Assembly: GCA_964583095.1 (NCBI GenBank)
Contig: CAZOVB010000086.1
Span: 1 to 16,666 of the forward strand
Direction of reading: 5' to 3'
DNA from: CAZOVB01 sp964583095
Lineage (GTDB): Bacteria; Planctomycetota; Phycisphaerae; SM23-33
DNA length: 16,666 bases
A model generated the notes under the pieces. It saw only the letters and a list, made by a program, of their open reading frames with translations, ran no database searches and was not told the origin of the DNA. A program made the position numbers and the translations under genes. Below, piece after piece: positions 14,829 to 16,666 of this stretch (position 1 is its first letter; each line of letters begins with the position of its first letter).

Positions 14829-14880
14829 GCCTTTGCGCAAACGCCATCTATCAGCGTGACTTATCGAAGAAATCGCTGTC

Positions 14881-14896
14881 TGGCACGCCTTGTGCT
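14881..14896 (+). promoter_or_regulatory. Sigma-54 (RpoN) -24/-12 promoter of amtB2-glnK2
   Basis: TGGCACG, four bases, then GTGCT matches TGGCACG-N4-TTGCW at all fixed positions but one, with correct GG to GC spacing. The start would fall near 14907, giving a short leader of about 57 bases. Together with the site at 12634 it shows the two cassettes are independently driven by the same sigma factor. Confidence 0.85.
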
Positions 14897-14912
14897 TAAA
14901 AGACCTTCGAAG

Positions 14913-14932
14913 GATCGGGAATGGGCCCGATC
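14913..14932 (+). promoter_or_regulatory. Hairpin in the amtB2 5' leader
   Basis: GATCGGG and CCCGATC form a perfect 7-bp stem around AATGGG, starting a few bases after the predicted transcription start. It may stabilise the transcript or regulate it. It is unlike the long leader of amtB1. Confidence 0.35.
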
Positions 14933-14963
14933 TGCATTCAGAAAGGCGAGACACTTGGAAGCA

Positions 14964-16601
14964 ATGAATGGCAAACGCAAACGTGGCCAAGCGTGGCTGC
15001 TGCTCATAGTGGCAACGATAACGCTTTCGTTCTGCGCGCAGACGACGCAGGCGGCCGAGGACCCGACACCGCAGGAACAGCTTGCAGAATTCGTATCCGG
15101 CATCGAGGAGAATGTCGGCCAGGAGCAGGCCGCGGCCACCCGTGATCTGCTCGACAAAGTCGCCGCCGAGCACGATGCACAGTTCGCCCTGGATATCGCA
15201 GGCAAACTGGGCCAGACGCTCTCCGATGCGGGGCAGGAAGCTTTCGAGGCAAGCGTGGCTGAGTTGACCGAGAGTTACGAGGCCCTGCAGGGGGCCCAGA
15301 GCCTCGACGAAGTCAAAAAGCTCGTCTCCCGTGAGATGCTCAGCACGCAGGCGGATCGTCCTTCCCTTCTCTCTCGATCCATCCTGGGCCTGGACACCCT
15401 ATGGGTCTGCATCGCCGCGTTCCTGGTCTTCTTCATGCAGGCCGGATTCGGCATGGTCGAGGCGGGCTTCATTCGCGCCAAGAACGCGGTGAACATCCTG
15501 ACCAAGAACTTCATCGACTACTGCTCAGCCAGCATCATGTTCTTCCTGATCGGCTATGCGTTCATGTTCGGCGACGGCAATGGCTTCATTGGCTCCAGCG
15601 GTTTCGCGCTGGTCGGAGTTGATTCCACCGTCGGCAGCGTACAGACCTGGGCCTTCTGGCTTTTCCAGGCGGCCTTCTGCGGAGCGGCGGCCACCATCGT
15701 CGCCGGCGGCATGGCCGGCCGGATGAAGTTCACCGCTTACCTCATGTATACCGTCGTGATCTCCGGCCTGATCTACCCGATCGTGGGCCACTGGATCTGG
15801 GGTGGAGGCTGGTTGAGCGAGTTGAACTTCTCGGACTTCGCCGGCTCCACCGTCGTCCACGCCACCGGCGGATGGGCGGCGTTCATCGGAACCATCATCC
15901 TGGGCCCGCGGATCGGCAAGTACGTCGGCGGGGGAGAAGTCAAGGCCATCCCCGGTCACAACATTCCCATCGCCTCGCTTGGCGTATTCATCCTCTGGTT
16001 CGGCTGGTTCGGCTTCAACCCGGGCTCGACCGTCGCTGTAGGGGATGGTTCCGGATTCGCCCTGGTGGCGATGAACACGAATCTGGCCGCCGCCGCGGGT
16101 GCGATTACCGCCATGGTCACCATATGGTTCTTCGGTGGCAAACCGGACCTGGGTATGATCATGAACGGCTGCCTGGCCGGGCTGGTCGCGATCACCGCTC
16201 CCTGTGCGGAGGTCACGCCTGTCGGTGCGATCTTCATCGGTGCAATTGGCGGCGTGATTGTCGTGCTGGGTACACTTCTGCTGGATCGGCTGCGGATTGA
16301 TGACCCCGTCGGTGCGGTTCCCGTTCACGGCATGAACGGCATCTGGGGCACGCTCTCGATCGGCCTGTTCTCGGTCGACAGCGGCCTGTTCTACGGCCAT
16401 GGCCTCAAGCAATTGGGTGTCCAGGCTTTGGGTACCTTTGCCGTGACCGGATTTGTTATTGTAACCATGGGCATCGTCTTCTTCCTGATCAAGTCGACCG
16501 TGGGCCTGCGTGTCAGTCGCGCCGAAGAGCTTCGCGGCCTCGACGTCGGCGAGCACGGCATCGAGTCCTACGCCGGCTTCCAGGTCTTCATTACCGAGTG
16601 A
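14964..16601 (+). CDS. amtB: Ammonium transporter AmtB (second copy) with N-terminal helical domain
   Basis: A 545-residue Amt/Rh-family channel. Residues 1-30 are a signal peptide (KRKRGQAW then a hydrophobic core, cleavage near TQA|AED). Residues 31-138 are an extra acidic, Ala/Gln-rich helical domain absent from AmtB1. Because Amt N-termini face outward, it should lie outside the cytoplasmic membrane. The channel follows from about 140, with twin histidines H299 (FAGSTVVHATGG) and H455 (IDDPVGAVPVHGMNGIWG), LWFGWFGFNPGS (344-355) and the PII-contacting tail RVSRAEELRGLDVGEHGIESY (516-536). The long open frame extends upstream to 14610, but ATG 14964 is chosen because the signal peptide starts there, GGAAG is just before it, and it lies downstream of the sigma-54 promoter. 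Its glnK partner follows after 10 bp. It may sense or handle ammonium in a different range than AmtB1 (inference). Confidence 0.93.
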   Translation: MNGKRKRGQAWLLLIVATITLSFCAQTTQAAEDPTPQEQLAEFVSGIEENVGQEQAAATRDLLDKVAAEHDAQFALDIAGKLGQTLSDAGQEAFEASVAELTESYEALQGAQSLDEVKKLVSREMLSTQADRPSLLSRSILGLDTLWVCIAAFLVFFMQAGFGMVEAGFIRAKNAVNILTKNFIDYCSASIMFFLIGYAFMFGDGNGFIGSSGFALVGVDSTVGSVQTWAFWLFQAAFCGAAATIVAGGMAGRMKFTAYLMYTVVISGLIYPIVGHWIWGGGWLSELNFSDFAGSTVVHATGGWAAFIGTIILGPRIGKYVGGGEVKAIPGHNIPIASLGVFILWFGWFGFNPGSTVAVGDGSGFALVAMNTNLAAAAGAITAMVTIWFFGGKPDLGMIMNGCLAGLVAITAPCAEVTPVGAIFIGAIGGVIVVLGTLLLDRLRIDDPVGAVPVHGMNGIWGTLSIGLFSVDSGLFYGHGLKQLGVQALGTFAVTGFVIVTMGIVFFLIKSTVGLRVSRAEELRGLDVGEHGIESYAGFQVFITE

Positions 16602-16606
16602 GGTGA
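16600..16606 (+). promoter_or_regulatory. Ribosome binding site of glnK2 overlapping the amtB2 stop
   Basis: GAGGTGA shares its first two bases with the TGA stop of amtB2 and lies 5 bp before the glnK2 ATG, so ribosomes finishing amtB2 would be positioned to start glnK2. In the first cassette the gap is 45 bp with a separate AGGA site, so coupling is tighter here. Confidence 0.6.
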
Positions 16607-16611
16607 CAAGA

Positions 16612-16666
16612 ATGAAACTGATTACCGCATACATACAGCCGGAGAAACTCAACGACGTCAAGCAGT
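16612..16666 (+). CDS. glnK: PII protein GlnK (second copy), cut by the window end
   Basis: Only the first 18 codons are visible, encoding MKLITAYIQPEKLNDVKQ, the standard PII N-terminus. All 55 bases are identical to the start of glnK1 (14265-14319), including synonymous positions, while the sequence upstream of the ATG differs. It pairs with amtB2, 10 bp downstream of its stop. Whether the T-loop also lacks Tyr51 cannot be seen. Confidence 0.9.
   Translation, partial: MKLITAYIQPEKLNDVKQ

Overview
This window looks like chromosomal DNA of a GC-rich planctomycete, probably from the Phycisphaerae side. This is inferred from gene content, not from a marker gene. The pointers are a Hanks-type kinase with a polytopic tail encoded next to an ECF sigma factor, coiled-coil and FHA-like proteins of unknown function, and frequent ATGA gene overlaps. 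There are no rRNA or tRNA genes, transposases, phage genes or CRISPR arrays. Gene density is high and all genes but one are on the plus strand.

Region 1 (1-1671): one minus-strand gene for an exported PQQ-type sugar (aldose) dehydrogenase. It diverges from everything else across a 227-bp intergenic region.

Region 2 (1672-8946): five plus-strand genes that read as one signalling module. They encode a membrane-anchored coiled-coil protein, a helical-repeat protein with FHA-like domains, a Ser/Thr kinase with a large multi-pass region containing a TM2 domain, a second membrane protein with a soluble middle domain, and an ECF-type sigma factor with a Cys/His-containing C-terminal extension. The middle three genes overlap by 4 bp at each junction. 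The likely logic is a membrane-bound phosphorylation complex tied to control of a sigma factor. The signal and target cannot be read from the sequence.

Region 3 (9019-12429): a cytoplasmic GH2 beta-mannosidase and a PflX-type (COG1313) radical SAM protein. The latter may be translated from a leaderless mRNA.

Region 4 (12430-16666): two consecutive ammonium-transporter/PII cassettes, amtB1-glnK1 and amtB2-glnK2; the second glnK is cut off by the window end. Each is preceded by a near-perfect sigma-54 (-24/-12) promoter, as expected for nitrogen-limitation genes. The first has a long structured 5' leader that begins at the predicted transcription start, and an AT-rich upstream region with three repeats spaced 30 bp apart. 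The second has a dyad in an enhancer-like position and a hairpin terminator separating it from the first cassette. AmtB2 carries an extra exported helical domain of about 100 residues. The PII protein lacks the usual modification residues in its T-loop. The two glnK genes are identical over all 55 visible bases although their amtB partners have clearly diverged.
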